A stretch of DNA of 64,000 nucleotides from an uncultured Mucilaginibacter sp. (GCF_946479965.1 NZ_CAMLHX010000010.1:33564-97563); one strand, 5' to 3'; counted from the first letter of the stretch, positions 1-8,913 are shown. Numbers and translations are program-made. The notes: generated by a model from the letters alone, not told the origin.

Positions 1-1120
1 GAAGTTTGCGCATTGGCAAACACCACGCCGCTAAATAATTTATTTTGTGAGATAGGGAAGCGGTATTCAGCTTCGGTATAAGCGAATGACTGCCCCTTAA
101 AACGGCCTATGGTATATCCGCGACCTAAACGGTTGGTTTGGTCGCTACCGGTGCCCGGCAGTTCAAGGTAAGGCAGATCGCCGTTTAGCAGAAAGCTGCC
201 CCAAAACCAGAACGCCATTACATGTTCGCGGTTAATTTTTGAAAGGCCCCAGTACTTTCTGAATTCTGTGCGCAATTGTGTTGCCCGCCTGTTGCTGCCC
301 ATCCAGGTTTCGTTAGTGCGCAAAACTACATCGGCGAACACTCCTTCGTAGGGGCGGTTAATATGGTCGCGCGAGTTATATTCTATATTCAACAACAGCC
401 CGTTATTTTTGTAACCCATTGAAGGGAAACCATGATTCATGCTGTATCTCACATTATGCGCATTCATGTTTCGCCCTAATTTTCGTTCGTTATCAATATC
501 CTGGTATATATTAAAAATAACACCTGCGCCCAGCAGCAGGTGGGGTGCCACTCTGCGATATACTCTTTCGGATATTTTGATGTACGAGTAATTTATAGTC
601 ATTACTTCGCTGTTGCTTGATAGTGGTAAACCATCAAACGAAAAACCCTGTTCGCCGCGGGCCCGGCTTCCTGTTCCTACACCATAATCCAACGCCACGG
701 TTTTACCAAACTGTACATTGCCCTGGATATTATACAGGTCATCATTAGTGAAAATGTTGTTTTTTACTTCAAACTGTAAAAGGCCTTTGGTTGATATGTA
801 GGCATTGGCATTTAAAACAGACATGGTGGTGATCTTTGGATCGCCAAAAATTAAACCTGCCGTAGAAGTTACACCCGCCGAAAGCCCGACACTTGGGTTA
901 AAGCCGGCAGAAGGGAGCGTAGAAATGGTTGAAGGTTTTGTAGTATTTGTATAAGATGCGGCCTTTTTTTTACTGAACCATTTGCTCAGTACTTGTTTCG
1001 CATCTGTTTGCTTTTGTAAAACCTCAGGCGGATCCTGCCGCTCCTGAGCAAAAATTGTCCCTGTGCATAACAGCACCACGCCCGCTGTCCAGGCGAGTTT
1101 CCACACGAATTTAATCAATT
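1..1120 (-). CDS. BamA/TamA-like outer-membrane barrel protein, C-terminal part cut by window edge
   Basis: This leftward reading frame runs off the left edge, so its C-terminal end is missing. It begins with a signal peptide (hydrophobic stretch followed by IFAQE), then a long beta-strand-rich region. Near the truncated end it has RLGRGYTIGRFKGQ, which matches the conserved RGF/RGY loop motif of the Omp85 (surface antigen D15) barrel family. POTRA domains are not evident; a short Lys-rich linker leads straight to the barrel, as in the patatin-linked or BamA/TamA-like Bacteroidota proteins. No ATG start exists; TTG at 1120 or GTG at 1108 are the in-frame candidates, with an in-frame stop just upstream. 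Role in outer-membrane protein or lipid handling is inferred from family only. Confidence 0.7.
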
Positions 1121-1335
1121 TACTTAGGGTTTATTGAATTGCAATATAGTCATTGAAGTGTAAAATAAAACAAATAAGTAATTTTTTTTTTGCAGGAAAA
1201 TAATAATTTAGTCGGTCGTTTTAATTTAAAGTATAATTATTGCTGCGAACAGATAATTTCGGTGCGTTTTAAACTATAGGATTGTAACGAGGTCGAATTA
1301 AGAACGTCAAACACTAAAAAGGGAGGAATAATACT

Positions 1336-1422
1336 ATGGGAATGCTAAAAGTTTGCTGGAATTATTGTTTTGCCGATACGCATAAACTACTCAACGAGGT
1401 TTGTTCGGCTGAAATTTTTTGA
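1336..1422 (+). CDS. Candidate 28-residue ORF or part of a small RNA
   Basis: A 28-codon frame starts with ATG at 1336 and is preceded by GGGAGGA at 1321-1327, an unusually good Shine-Dalgarno-like sequence for a Bacteroidota genome. It ends in TGA beside a T-rich tract. The peptide contains three cysteines and has no recognisable motif. It lies on the strand opposite to both neighbours and about 25 bp before a hairpin that could terminate it. It may be a chance frame or an unannotated small RNA; I do not recognise it. Confidence 0.2.
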   Translation: MGMLKVCWNYCFADTHKLLNEVCSAEIF

Positions 1423-1445
1423 TTTTTTTGATCAGATATCAAACC

Positions 1446-1474
1446 AAAAGAGCCCCGCATAGCGGGGCTCTTTT
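1446..1474 (-). terminator. Rho-independent terminator after pyk
   Basis: A perfect 13-bp stem (AAAAGAGCCCCGC and its complement) encloses the 3-nt loop ATA. Both flanks read as T-runs on the respective strands, so it can stop transcription from either side. It sits 26 bp beyond the pyk stop codon. Confidence 0.9.
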
Positions 1475-1500
1475 ATGTTCTATAATGAAATAAGACTTTA

Positions 1501-2934
1501 TTATTCTATAACAGATACCTTCACGGTATTGGTACGTCCCTGGCGGGCTATAGGCGCTGATACCGTGTTGATGATAACATCTCCGGCAGCTATTAAATTT
1601 TCAGCTATCAGCATGTTATTACAATCCGTAATAGTTTGATCAGTGCTTTCCACTTTATCGTAGTAAAACGTACGTACTCCCCAAACTAAACTAAGGGCAG
1701 TTAATAAATGCTTGTTGGCCGTAAAGGTATATGTAGGTGCTTCAGGTCTGTAGCTTGATATTTCAAACGCGGTATAGCCGGATGAAGTCATGGCTATGAT
1801 TCCCTGTGCATCAGTTTGCTCTGCCAGGTAAACCGCAGATCCGCAGATGGCATCGGCCAAATAGGTTGATTTAGCATTATCAATATCGGCTTTACCGGTA
1901 TTGAACGGATAACCCACCTCTTCTACATTCCTGATAATTTTTGACATCGTCTCTATAACGATCAACGGAAACTCACCTACTGACGTTTCTCCGCTAAGCA
2001 TCACAGCATCCGCACCATCTAATACAGAGTTAGCTACGTCGTTAACCTCTGCACGGGTAGGGCGCGGTGTAGTTATCATTGATTCCAGCATCTGTGTAGC
2101 AACAATAACCGGTTTTGAAGCGGCGCGGCATTTACGCGCTATCATTTTTTGCAGTAATGGCACTTCTTCCAATGGCATTTCAACACCAAGGTCGCCACGT
2201 GCTACCATTATACCATCAGTAACCGCTATAATAGCATCTATATTATCAATGGCTTCAGGCTTTTCTATTTTGGCAATTACCTTGGCGGCTTTACCGCTGC
2301 GGCTTATTATTTGCTTTAATTCAACAATATCTTCAGCATTTCTTACAAACGACAGGCCTATCCAGTCAACATCGCACTCTAAAACAAAATTCAGGTGTTC
2401 CAGGTCATCCTCAGTTAAGCTTGGGATAGATACTTTAGTATTTGGAAGATTAACACCCTTACGAGACGTTAAAATACCGCCATGCACAACTTCGCAAACT
2501 ACGGTATCTATTTTATTGGTCTCTAATACACGCATTTGTATTTTTCCGTCGTCAAGCAAAATTATCTCATTAGCCTGTACATCCTGCGGAAACGTATCAT
2601 AAGTAATATATATCTGGTTGTCGTCGCCTATACACTCGTGGGTAGTTATATTAATATGCGTACCATTAATCAGGTTTATACCGCCATCCTTAACCAAACC
2701 AATACGAATTTTAGGCCCCTGCAGGTCAGCAAGTATGGCCACGTTGGTTTTATGCTGTTCGTTAATTTCGCGTATTGTTTCAATAACTTTTTTATGGTCA
2801 GAAATTTTTCCGTGCGAAAAGTTAAGACGGCATACGTTTACGCCGGCTCTTATCATTGACAGCAGTACATCTTTATTTGACGATGCCGGCCCCATGGTGG
2901 CAACAATTTTGGTGCGGTTATTAGCTAATTTCAT
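1501..2934 (-). CDS. pyk: Pyruvate kinase
   Basis: The enzyme transfers phosphate from phosphoenolpyruvate to ADP, the last step of glycolysis, in the cytoplasm. From Met at 2934 the protein is 477 residues, the normal bacterial length, and starts with the typical NRTKIVATMGPASS. Visible motifs in order are CRLNFSHG (35-42), ADLQGPKIR (69-77), the active-site IAKIEKPEA (about 220) with the catalytic Lys, VARGDLGVEMP (about 244) with metal ligands, and ATQMLESM (about 279). A longer frame starting at 2970 adds 12 residues not seen in the family, so I prefer 2934. It follows the IPExxxVDY gene by about 60 bp on the same strand, an arrangement suggesting co-transcription, and is closed by the hairpin at 1446-1474. 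Confidence 0.97.
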   Translation of the reverse strand: MKLANNRTKIVATMGPASSNKDVLLSMIRAGVNVCRLNFSHGKISDHKKVIETIREINEQHKTNVAILADLQGPKIRIGLVKDGGINLINGTHINITTHECIGDDNQIYITYDTFPQDVQANEIILLDDGKIQMRVLETNKIDTVVCEVVHGGILTSRKGVNLPNTKVSIPSLTEDDLEHLNFVLECDVDWIGLSFVRNAEDIVELKQIISRSGKAAKVIAKIEKPEAIDNIDAIIAVTDGIMVARGDLGVEMPLEEVPLLQKMIARKCRAASKPVIVATQMLESMITTPRPTRAEVNDVANSVLDGADAVMLSGETSVGEFPLIVIETMSKIIRNVEEVGYPFNTGKADIDNAKSTYLADAICGSAVYLAEQTDAQGIIAMTSSGYTAFEISSYRPEAPTYTFTANKHLLTALSLVWGVRTFYYDKVESTDQTITDCNNMLIAENLIAAGDVIINTVSAPIARQGRTNTVKVSVIE

Positions 2935-2997
2935 GTTTATCTGTATCCAAGTATTTTTATAACTATACACGGTTATAATACGTGTGTAAAATTTCCG

Positions 2998-3420
2998 CTA
3001 AAATAGAAGATTTTCGCGTGATTTTATTTTTTTTGGGTCGATCTTTACTGCAGCAACAATTTCGGGGATGCGATTTACCGATGAAATAAGGTTTTCGAGG
3101 TCGGTTTCATCAATATAATTTTTTATTAGCAGAAAATAGTCGGCTTTACGCATTTCCGGAACAAGATATCCTTCGGTACTTTTGTTGGCGATAAAATAAA
3201 AGTCGGTTTCGCTGGCTTCCCAGTTGCAGCTGAACAGCGAAAAATAACCGCGTTTATTGTTGCCGTTTAAATTATCAACCGTAAGATCATCTACGCGAAC
3301 AAAATTGAAATTTAAGTGTTTATTGATAAGATAGCAGGCGCGATAGTCTTTTAATGAGGCAGTTACGGCTATCAAAATAAAATCGAGATCTATCTCAAAC
3401 TTTAAAATTTTCCTGTTCAA
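2998..3420 (-). CDS. IPExxxVDY family protein
   Basis: This 140-residue protein belongs to a small Bacteroidota family named after its C-terminal motif; here the motif reads IPEIVAAVKID near residue 118. Its function is unknown. The N terminus (KILKFEIDLDFILIAV, then LKDYRACYLINK) matches how family members begin, so the start codon is very probably TTG at 3420; no ATG is available nearby. An upstream TATCTTTA sequence resembles the phylum's -7 box. It lies directly upstream of pyk, a linkage that I recall as common in the phylum, which hints at a link to central metabolism but does not prove it. Confidence 0.8.
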   Translation of the reverse strand: MNRKILKFEIDLDFILIAVTASLKDYRACYLINKHLNFNFVRVDDLTVDNLNGNNKRGYFSLFSCNWEASETDFYFIANKSTEGYLVPEMRKADYFLLIKNYIDETDLENLISSVNRIPEIVAAVKIDPKKIKSRENLLF

Positions 3421-3505
3421 TTATAACTATATTTATCCCGCTAAAGATACAAAAACAGCATTGTGGAATTAAATTTTGTTGGTCAAAAACTAAAAAGGTT
3501 TTAGA

Positions 3506-3536
3506 TTTGATATTTGATAGATTTTATTTTTCTTTG
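3506..3536 (+). promoter_or_regulatory. Putative promoter of acpP-fabF-rnc
   Basis: TTTG at 3506-3509 and TTTCTTTG at 3529-3536, separated by 19 bp, approximate the Bacteroidota -33/-7 consensus (TTTG and TAnnTTTG), with one mismatch in the -7 box. It stands 36 bp before the acpP start codon. Confidence 0.5.
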
Positions 3537-3571
3537 CACAGAATTTTATTTAATCATTAAACTATAAAACT

Positions 3572-3808
3572 ATGTCTGATATCGCTTCAAGAGTAAAGGC
3601 TATTATCGTTGAAAAATTGGGTGTTGACGAAAGTGAAGTAACACCTGAGGCTAGCTTCACCAATGATCTTGGTGCCGACTCTTTAGACACCGTGGAACTT
3701 ATCATGGAGTTTGAAAAAGAATTTAATGTGGCTATACCTGATGATCAGGCAGAAACTATTGGTACTGTAGGTCAAGCCATAGCTTACCTTGAGAAAAACG
3801 TTAAATAA
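3572..3808 (+). CDS. acpP: Acyl carrier protein
   Basis: This 78-residue acidic protein carries growing acyl chains during fatty acid synthesis. The phosphopantetheine site is the Ser in [10 protein letters not shown] (Ser37), and helix II continues as IMEFEKEF, all standard. It is the first gene of a rightward run with fabF (20 bp downstream) and rnc, an order widespread in bacteria. The start ATG at 3572 gives the usual MSDIASRVK beginning. Confidence 0.98.
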   Translation: MSDIASRVKAIIVEKLGVDESEVTPEASFTNDLGADSLDTVELIMEFEKEFNVAIPDDQAETIGTVGQAIAYLEKNVK

Positions 3809-3828
3809 GCTCTCCTTATTTTATTTAA

Positions 3829-5082
3829 ATGGGGTTTAAAAGAGTAGTTGTAACCGGGCTTGGGGCACTCACTCCAATTGGCAACAGCGTTTCTGAATAT
3901 TGGAACGCTCTTATCAATGGAGTGAGTGGCGCTGCTTTGATCAAGAGTTTTGATACTGAAAAGTTCAAAACAAAATTTGCATGCGAAGTTAAAAACTTTG
4001 ATGCCGACGGCTTTTTAGGCCGCAAGGATGCCCGTAAGCTCGATCCGTTTGTTCAATACGCGCTTTATTCTACAGAGGAAGCAGTTAAAGACGCCGGGTT
4101 AGATTTTTCAAAGCTTGATACCAATCGCATAGGTGTGATATGGGGATCAGGCATAGGAGGTTTAAAAACCTTTTTAGATGAAGTTGTTGCCTTTGCAAAA
4201 GGCGACGGAACACCAAGGTTCAATCCCTTCTTTATTCCTAAAATGATAGCAGATATTGCCCCCGGCCATATCTCCATCAAATACGGATTACGCGGGCCAA
4301 ACTTTACTACTGTTTCGGCTTGTGCATCGTCAAACAATTCGCTGATAGATTCTTTCAATTACATTCGCCTGGGGCGCGCCAATATGTTTATCACCGGCGG
4401 TTCTGAGGCTATTATAAATGAAGCGGGTATTGGTGGTTTTAACGCCATGCATGCCTTATCAGTACGTAATGATGATCCGGCTACGGCTTCACGTCCGTTT
4501 GACCTGGACCGCGACGGCTTTGTTGCCGGCGAAGGTGCGGGTACAATAATTTTAGAAGAACTGGAACACGCTAAGGCGCGTGGTGCTAAAATTTATGCTG
4601 AAATGATAGGCGGTGGCATGAGTGCCGATGCGTATCACATGACGGCTCCGCATCCCGATGGTTTGGGCGCTGCGCTGGTTATGAAAGCTGCATTAAGCGA
4701 TGCCGGGCTTCAGGCATCAGACATTGATTATGTTAATGTACACGGAACGTCAACTCCCATAGGCGATCCGCAGGAAGTAAAAGCTATACAGGATGTTTTT
4801 GGCGATGATATTTACCGTATAAATATCAGCTCAACCAAATCAATGACCGGGCACCTTTTGGGCGCTGCGGGTGCGGTTGAGGCAATAGCATCTATATTGG
4901 CTTTAAATAATGGCATTATACCGCCAACTATCAACCACTTTACAGACGATCCATCATTTGATCCTAAAATTAACTTTACTTTTAACACTGCTCAAAAGCG
5001 CGATGTTAAAATAGTACAAAGCAACGGCTTTGGTTTTGGCGGTCATAATGCTTCTGTGATTTTTAAAAAGTATGAAGGTTAA
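3829..5082 (+). CDS. fabF: Beta-ketoacyl-ACP synthase II
   Basis: The enzyme condenses malonyl-ACP with acyl-ACP to lengthen fatty acids. The 417-residue protein has the thiolase fold with the nucleophile Cys165 in TVSACASS, the first catalytic His305 in NVHGTSTPIGD, Lys337 in SSTKSMTGH and the second His342. The N terminus KRVVVTGLGALTPIG is typical of FabF rather than FabH. It is placed between acpP and rnc with short gaps, consistent with one transcript. Confidence 0.98.
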   Translation: MGFKRVVVTGLGALTPIGNSVSEYWNALINGVSGAALIKSFDTEKFKTKFACEVKNFDADGFLGRKDARKLDPFVQYALYSTEEAVKDAGLDFSKLDTNRIGVIWGSGIGGLKTFLDEVVAFAKGDGTPRFNPFFIPKMIADIAPGHISIKYGLRGPNFTTVSACASSNNSLIDSFNYIRLGRANMFITGGSEAIINEAGIGGFNAMHALSVRNDDPATASRPFDLDRDGFVAGEGAGTIILEELEHAKARGAKIYAEMIGGGMSADAYHMTAPHPDGLGAALVMKAALSDAGLQASDIDYVNVHGTSTPIGDPQEVKAIQDVFGDDIYRINISSTKSMTGHLLGAAGAVEAIASILALNNGIIPPTINHFTDDPSFDPKINFTFNTAQKRDVKIVQSNGFGFGGHNASVIFKKYEG

Positions 5083-5093
5083 TAGTAACGTTA

Positions 5094-5819
5094 ATGCCGG
5101 TAAGCCGATTATATAAGCTTTATTTATCTCCTCACAGAAAATACGTTAAAGTTTTAAAGAATTTGCTCGGTTTTGTGCCGGGCAATTTGTTGTTATATCG
5201 TTTAGCTTTCAGGCATAAGTCGGTAGCCCAAAACGTAAAAAAAGGCGTAAAAAACAGTAATGAGCGCCTTGAATTTTTAGGCGATGCCGTTTTAGGCAGC
5301 GTGGTGGCCGAGGTGCTTTTTAAACTTTACCCTTATGAGGACGAAGGCTTTTTAACGGAGCTGCGTTCTAAAATAGTTAACCGCCAAAATTTGAATCAGC
5401 TGGCCCGTAAATTGGGTTTTGAGCAGCTTATTGAGTATGATGCCCGTATGCTTGGTCCATCGCGCCAGGGCTCATTGTTAGGCGATGCCTTTGAGGCGCT
5501 TGTAGGTGCTGTTTACCTGGATAAAGGATACAATTTTACGCGCGATTTTTTGGTGAACCAGATCATCAAAACGCATATTGATATCCATATGCTGGAGCAA
5601 ACCGAAACCAATTTTAAAAGTAAGCTAATAGAGTGGTGCCAAAGGCATGGTAAAGATATTTCTTTTGATGTTGTAGAGAATGACCTTGGAGAAAGTTTAA
5701 AGTTATTTACCGTGCAAGCCAGTATAGAGGGCCAAATGCTGGGCCTGGGTAAAGAGTTCAGTAAAAAGAATGCTGAGAAACTGGCTGCCGAAAAAGCTTG
5801 TGAAGCTTTGGGGATTTAA
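5094..5819 (+). CDS. rnc: Ribonuclease III
   Basis: This dsRNA endonuclease processes rRNA precursors and other structured RNAs. The 241-residue protein has the signature NERLEFLGDAVLG with metal-binding Glu60 and Asp64, the second acidic pair Asp131 and Glu134 in GDAFEALVGAVYLD, and a C-terminal dsRNA-binding domain from about residue 170. The N terminus is extended by about 20 basic residues. The gene starts 11 bp after fabF. Its last four bases overlap the end of the convergent gene at 5816. Confidence 0.97.
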   Translation: MPVSRLYKLYLSPHRKYVKVLKNLLGFVPGNLLLYRLAFRHKSVAQNVKKGVKNSNERLEFLGDAVLGSVVAEVLFKLYPYEDEGFLTELRSKIVNRQNLNQLARKLGFEQLIEYDARMLGPSRQGSLLGDAFEALVGAVYLDKGYNFTRDFLVNQIIKTHIDIHMLEQTETNFKSKLIEWCQRHGKDISFDVVENDLGESLKLFTVQASIEGQMLGLGKEFSKKNAEKLAAEKACEALGI

Positions 5820-6556
5820 TATAATTTTTGCGGCTTCAAATTTTCCTTATTCTTCACGAAGAAAGCGTAAGAGGTCTGTACGTATTTAATAATATCGTAA
5901 TCGGCCCAAACCCTTATCTGATCATACGACGGTGTAAAAGCCATCATAAAAGCTGTGATATCCTCGTCGGGGATATCTACAATTTTCTTAATTACACCTC
6001 TATTATATCGCTTTTCAATTTCTACCTGCTCCAGCTCGCGTTTAGAAAACGCTTCAAAGCGCCTTGCCCGGTTAGCTGTTTTACCAAAGAGATTAGATAG
6101 GCCGGATAATGGAGAGAAGATGGTAGCCGCAACACTCGGATGTAACGTACCAAAGGGGGTGGCTTTTCTATAATTATTTAATGTAGAATTCAGTTCCTGC
6201 CTTGTGCTCTTGTCAGATATATTTACCTCGTCTAACGTTACCATTGGTTGTAGATATACCGAAAGCAGATCGTCGTTGTTTACTACAACGGTTTGTGTGG
6301 TGTACCTGTTTTTGCTGAACAGTAATGTATCGCCTGCGCCTGCCTGGATCCTGAAAACGCCCAGGTCATCGCTTTTAACAATCGTTCTGCGGTTTATATT
6401 GCTAATTACCACCTGTGACACACGATTTTGCGAAGCTTTTTCAAACGTAACTCCTGTTACTATAAATAGCTTTTGAGCTTTTGCGTCCTTATAAACAAAT
6501 GCAGAAAGCAAAAGTACAAAAGTGCATATCCGGTATAAAAATGGCTTTGTCAACAC
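5816..6556 (-). CDS. Secreted protein with carboxypeptidase-like regulatory domain
   Basis: I place the start at GTG 6556, giving about 246 residues that begin with a clean signal peptide (MLTKPFLYRIC, hydrophobic core, then DAKAQ). A perfect TAATTTTG box at 6560-6567 ends 3 bp before this codon, so the longer frame starting at 6634 would begin upstream of its own promoter. After the signal comes a CarboxypepD_reg-like beta sandwich (VTGVTFEKASQNRVSQVVI through LDEVNI), as seen in many Bacteroidota surface proteins, then an unrecognised helical C-terminal part. Function unknown; probably periplasmic or outer-membrane associated. Convergent with rnc, with a 4-bp overlap of the two stop regions. 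Confidence 0.7.
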   Translation of the reverse strand: MLTKPFLYRICTFVLLLSAFVYKDAKAQKLFIVTGVTFEKASQNRVSQVVISNINRRTIVKSDDLGVFRIQAGAGDTLLFSKNRYTTQTVVVNNDDLLSVYLQPMVTLDEVNISDKSTRQELNSTLNNYRKATPFGTLHPSVAATIFSPLSGLSNLFGKTANRARRFEAFSKRELEQVEIEKRYNRGVIKKIVDIPDEDITAFMMAFTPSYDQIRVWADYDIIKYVQTSYAFFVKNKENLKPQKLY

Positions 6557-6559
6557 ACG

Positions 6560-6567
6560 CAAAATTA
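6560..6567 (-). promoter_or_regulatory. -7 box for the leftward gene at 5816-6556
   Basis: On the minus strand the sequence is TAATTTTG, a perfect match to TAnnTTTG, ending 3 bp before the proposed GTG start. The transcript would be leaderless. Confidence 0.5.
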
Positions 6568-6666
6568 GCAAACTATTGAAATATCTAACGTTAAAAATTG
6601 TTAAACCTTGTTTAACGTATGGGTTTTTTGCCATAGCGGTTGTATAGAATATTACCGACCGGCAGA

Positions 6667-6694
6667 TTGTAGTTTACTAAAAAGATTATCTTTG
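6667..6694 (+). promoter_or_regulatory. Promoter of the yicC operon
   Basis: TTG at 6667-6669 and TATCTTTG at 6687-6694, spaced by 17 bp, match the Bacteroidota -33/-7 promoter. The -7 box ends only 3 bp before the yicC ATG, so transcription should start at or next to the start codon. Confidence 0.65.
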
Positions 6695-6697
6695 CGC

Positions 6698-7573
6698 ATG
6701 ATAAAATCAATGACAGGGTACGGCATTGCCAGTTTTGATACGGGTAATACAAAATACACCGTCGAAATTAAATCCCTCAATAGCAAGTTTCTTGAACTTA
6801 GTCTGCGCCTGCCGAAAATGTTTTCTGAAAAAGAATTTCAGTTGCGTAACGACTGCAGCAGGCAAATTGAGCGCGGAAAGGTAAACCTTTCTATAAATAC
6901 TGAACAGGCAAATTCTAAAGTTAAAGCTGCCGGTATTGATGCTACTTTACTCAAACATTACTTAACGCAGTTACAGCAGGTTAGCACAGAACTAGGTCAA
7001 CCGGCTGATAATCTTTTACAGTTGGCGCTGGGCCTGCCGGAAGTAGTTAAGTATGATGAAGAAACGGTATCAGACGAGGAGTGGAGAATAGTTGAGGATA
7101 CCTTTAAGCAGGCCATGGCCGCTTTTCAGCAGTTCAGAAAAGATGAAGGCGATACGCTTGAAAAGGATATTAAATACCGTATAGGCATTATTGTAGAAAA
7201 CCTAAGACTGGTAGAAATTGAGGAACCTAAACGTGTACCGGTTATACGCGAGCGATTAAACCAGTTTTTAAGTGAAGCTGTTAACCGCGAGGCCATAGAT
7301 CAGAACCGTTTTGAGCAGGAGCTTATTTATTATATTGATAAGCTTGATATTACCGAAGAAAAGATCCGCCTTAAAACGCATTGCGATTACTTTTTAGAAA
7401 CCCTGCAAAATGCCGATGCGAATGGTAAAAAGCTGGGCTTTATATCGCAGGAAATTGGTAGGGAAATAAATACCCTGGGCTCTAAAGCTAACGATGCCAA
7501 CATGCAAAAATTGGTGGTGGGCATGAAAGAAGAGCTGGAGAAAATAAAGGAACAATTACTTAATGTATTATAG
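6698..7573 (+). CDS. YicC/YloC family endoribonuclease
   Basis: The 291-residue protein starts with IKSMTGYGIAS, the hallmark N terminus of YicC-like proteins, and ends with the conserved C-terminal region (FISQEIGREINTLGSKAND). E. coli YicC has been described as an RNA endonuclease affecting small-RNA turnover; function here is transferred by family. I choose the ATG at 6698 because the family begins there and because the promoter box lies immediately upstream; a longer frame from 6608 would include the promoter. It heads a rightward operon with gmk, nadD and a CrtO-like gene. Confidence 0.9.
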   Translation: MIKSMTGYGIASFDTGNTKYTVEIKSLNSKFLELSLRLPKMFSEKEFQLRNDCSRQIERGKVNLSINTEQANSKVKAAGIDATLLKHYLTQLQQVSTELGQPADNLLQLALGLPEVVKYDEETVSDEEWRIVEDTFKQAMAAFQQFRKDEGDTLEKDIKYRIGIIVENLRLVEIEEPKRVPVIRERLNQFLSEAVNREAIDQNRFEQELIYYIDKLDITEEKIRLKTHCDYFLETLQNADANGKKLGFISQEIGREINTLGSKANDANMQKLVVGMKEELEKIKEQLLNVL

Positions 7574-7581
7574 GAGTTCAT

Positions 7582-7708
7582 AGTTGATGGTTCATAGTTC
7601 ATAGCAGTTTATAGATGATGGTTAATAGTGTATAGAAATTATACAATTAGCCAATAACCATGAACTACCGCCTATCAACCATGAACCATGAACTATGAAC
7701 CATCAACT
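7582..7708. repeat. Simple-sequence inverted repeat upstream of gmk
   Basis: Two perfect 21-bp arms (7582-7602 and 7688-7708) are exact reverse complements of each other. Both are built from short themes such as GTTCATAG and CATGAAC, and similar themes fill the 85-bp space between them. The right arm stops 7 bp before the preferred gmk ATG. The RNA could fold into a long hairpin over the gmk leader. Confidence 0.8.
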
Positions 7709-7715
7709 GAAAACC

Positions 7716-8288
7716 ATGACCCCAAACGGTAAACTCGTTATATTCTCGGCCCCTTCAGGTGCAGGTAAAACAACTATAGTACACCACTTACTTAAAAAAA
7801 TACCTAACCTGGAGTTTTCTATATCGGCTACTACCCGTGAGCGCCGAGGCGATGAGGTTGATAAAAAGGATTACTATTTTATAAGTAAAGAAGAGTTTTT
7901 ACACCGCATTGCTAAAAAGCAGTTTGTTGAATTTGAAGAAGTTTATAGCGGCACTTTTTATGGAACGCTTCGGGAAGAAATTGAGCGGATCTGGGAATCG
8001 GGCAAAACTGTGATCTTTGATATTGATGTTGAGGGAGGCCTTCACTTAAAGAAAAAATACGAAGAGCAGGCTTTAGCAATATTCGTACAGCCACCATCTC
8101 TGGAGGTTTTAAAGCAGCGTTTAGCCGGTCGGGGCACTGATAGCCCGGAAAAATTGCAGGAAAGGTTTGTTAAAGCTGAAAAAGAGCTGAATTATGCCCC
8201 TCAATTTGATATTATACTAAAAAATTACGACCTTAATACAGCCTGCGAGGAGGCGGAGAAATTGGTTGCCAATTTTATTAATTCCTAG
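7716..8288 (+). CDS. gmk: Guanylate kinase
   Basis: The enzyme phosphorylates GMP to GDP. From ATG 7716 the protein is 190 residues, with the P-loop FSAPSGAGKTT at residues 10-20, the GMP-binding region (SATTRERRGDEVDKKDYYF) and FDIDVEGGLHLKKK. An ATG at 7695 in the same frame would add seven residues encoded by the inverted repeat, so 7716 is preferred. Gene order yicC-gmk-nadD is conserved in Bacteroidota as I know it. Confidence 0.96.
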   Translation: MTPNGKLVIFSAPSGAGKTTIVHHLLKKIPNLEFSISATTRERRGDEVDKKDYYFISKEEFLHRIAKKQFVEFEEVYSGTFYGTLREEIERIWESGKTVIFDIDVEGGLHLKKKYEEQALAIFVQPPSLEVLKQRLAGRGTDSPEKLQERFVKAEKELNYAPQFDIILKNYDLNTACEEAEKLVANFINS

Positions 8289-8316
8289 GCACTACTCACT
8301 CAAAACTGCCAACTAA

Positions 8317-8892
8317 ATGAAAATAGGCTTGCTATTTGGTTCATTTAATCCCATTCACATCGGCCATTTAATTATAGCCAACTACTTGGCTAACCATACA
8401 ACTTTAGATAAAGTTTGGCTGGTGGTATCGCCCCAAAATCCATTAAAAAAATACGGCGACCTGATAAATACTTACGACAGGTTGGAGATGGCACGCCTGG
8501 CTACAGATAATGCGCAGAATATTGAGGTGAGTGATGTGGAGCTTAAACTGCCGCAACCATCTTATACTATTGATACGCTTACCCACCTTAAAGAGAAATA
8601 TCCACAGCATGAGTTTGCCCTTATAATGGGATCAGATAACCTGATATCGCTGCCTAAATGGAAAAACTACAAGCTCATATTGCGAGATCATCAGATCTAT
8701 GTATACCCCCGCCCGGGTTATGAAAATGCTGAACTTGCTTCGCATCCATCAGTTACCATCACTATGACGCCACAAATGGAACTGTCTGCTACTTTTATCC
8801 GCAAATCAATAGCCGAGAAAAAGAACGTGCAGTTTTTTGTGCCCGATGCTGTGCTTAAGTTTATAGAGAGCAAAAGTTTGTATAGAATTTAA
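8317..8892 (+). CDS. nadD: Nicotinate-nucleotide adenylyltransferase
   Basis: NadD adenylates nicotinate mononucleotide in NAD synthesis. The 191-residue protein shows the nucleotidyltransferase motif GSFNPIHIGHL (residues 8-18, with the HxGH signature) and the C-terminal SATFIRKSI that corresponds to the ISSTxIR motif. It follows gmk by 28 bp, and the membrane-protein gene after it starts 21 bp downstream, so the three are probably one transcript. Confidence 0.95.
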   Translation: MKIGLLFGSFNPIHIGHLIIANYLANHTTLDKVWLVVSPQNPLKKYGDLINTYDRLEMARLATDNAQNIEVSDVELKLPQPSYTIDTLTHLKEKYPQHEFALIMGSDNLISLPKWKNYKLILRDHQIYVYPRPGYENAELASHPSVTITMTPQMELSATFIRKSIAEKKNVQFFVPDAVLKFIESKSLYRI

Positions 8893-8913
8893 TCTTTTAT
8901 CCGTTAAAATAAT

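Larger units (their letters stand above)
1121..1500. other. Intergenic region, 380 bp
   Basis: The region separates the barrel gene (leftward) from pyruvate kinase (also leftward). It holds a strong hairpin terminator at 1446-1474 and a possible 28-codon rightward ORF at 1336-1422, both listed separately. A run of ten T residues lies near 1181-1190. The rest is AT-rich and I see no RNA gene in it. Confidence 0.6.

Noticed and set aside
2249..2962. Plus-strand frames of 107-117 codons opposite pyruvate kinase
   Set aside because: They are shadows of the well-supported pyk frame and show no protein-like motif.
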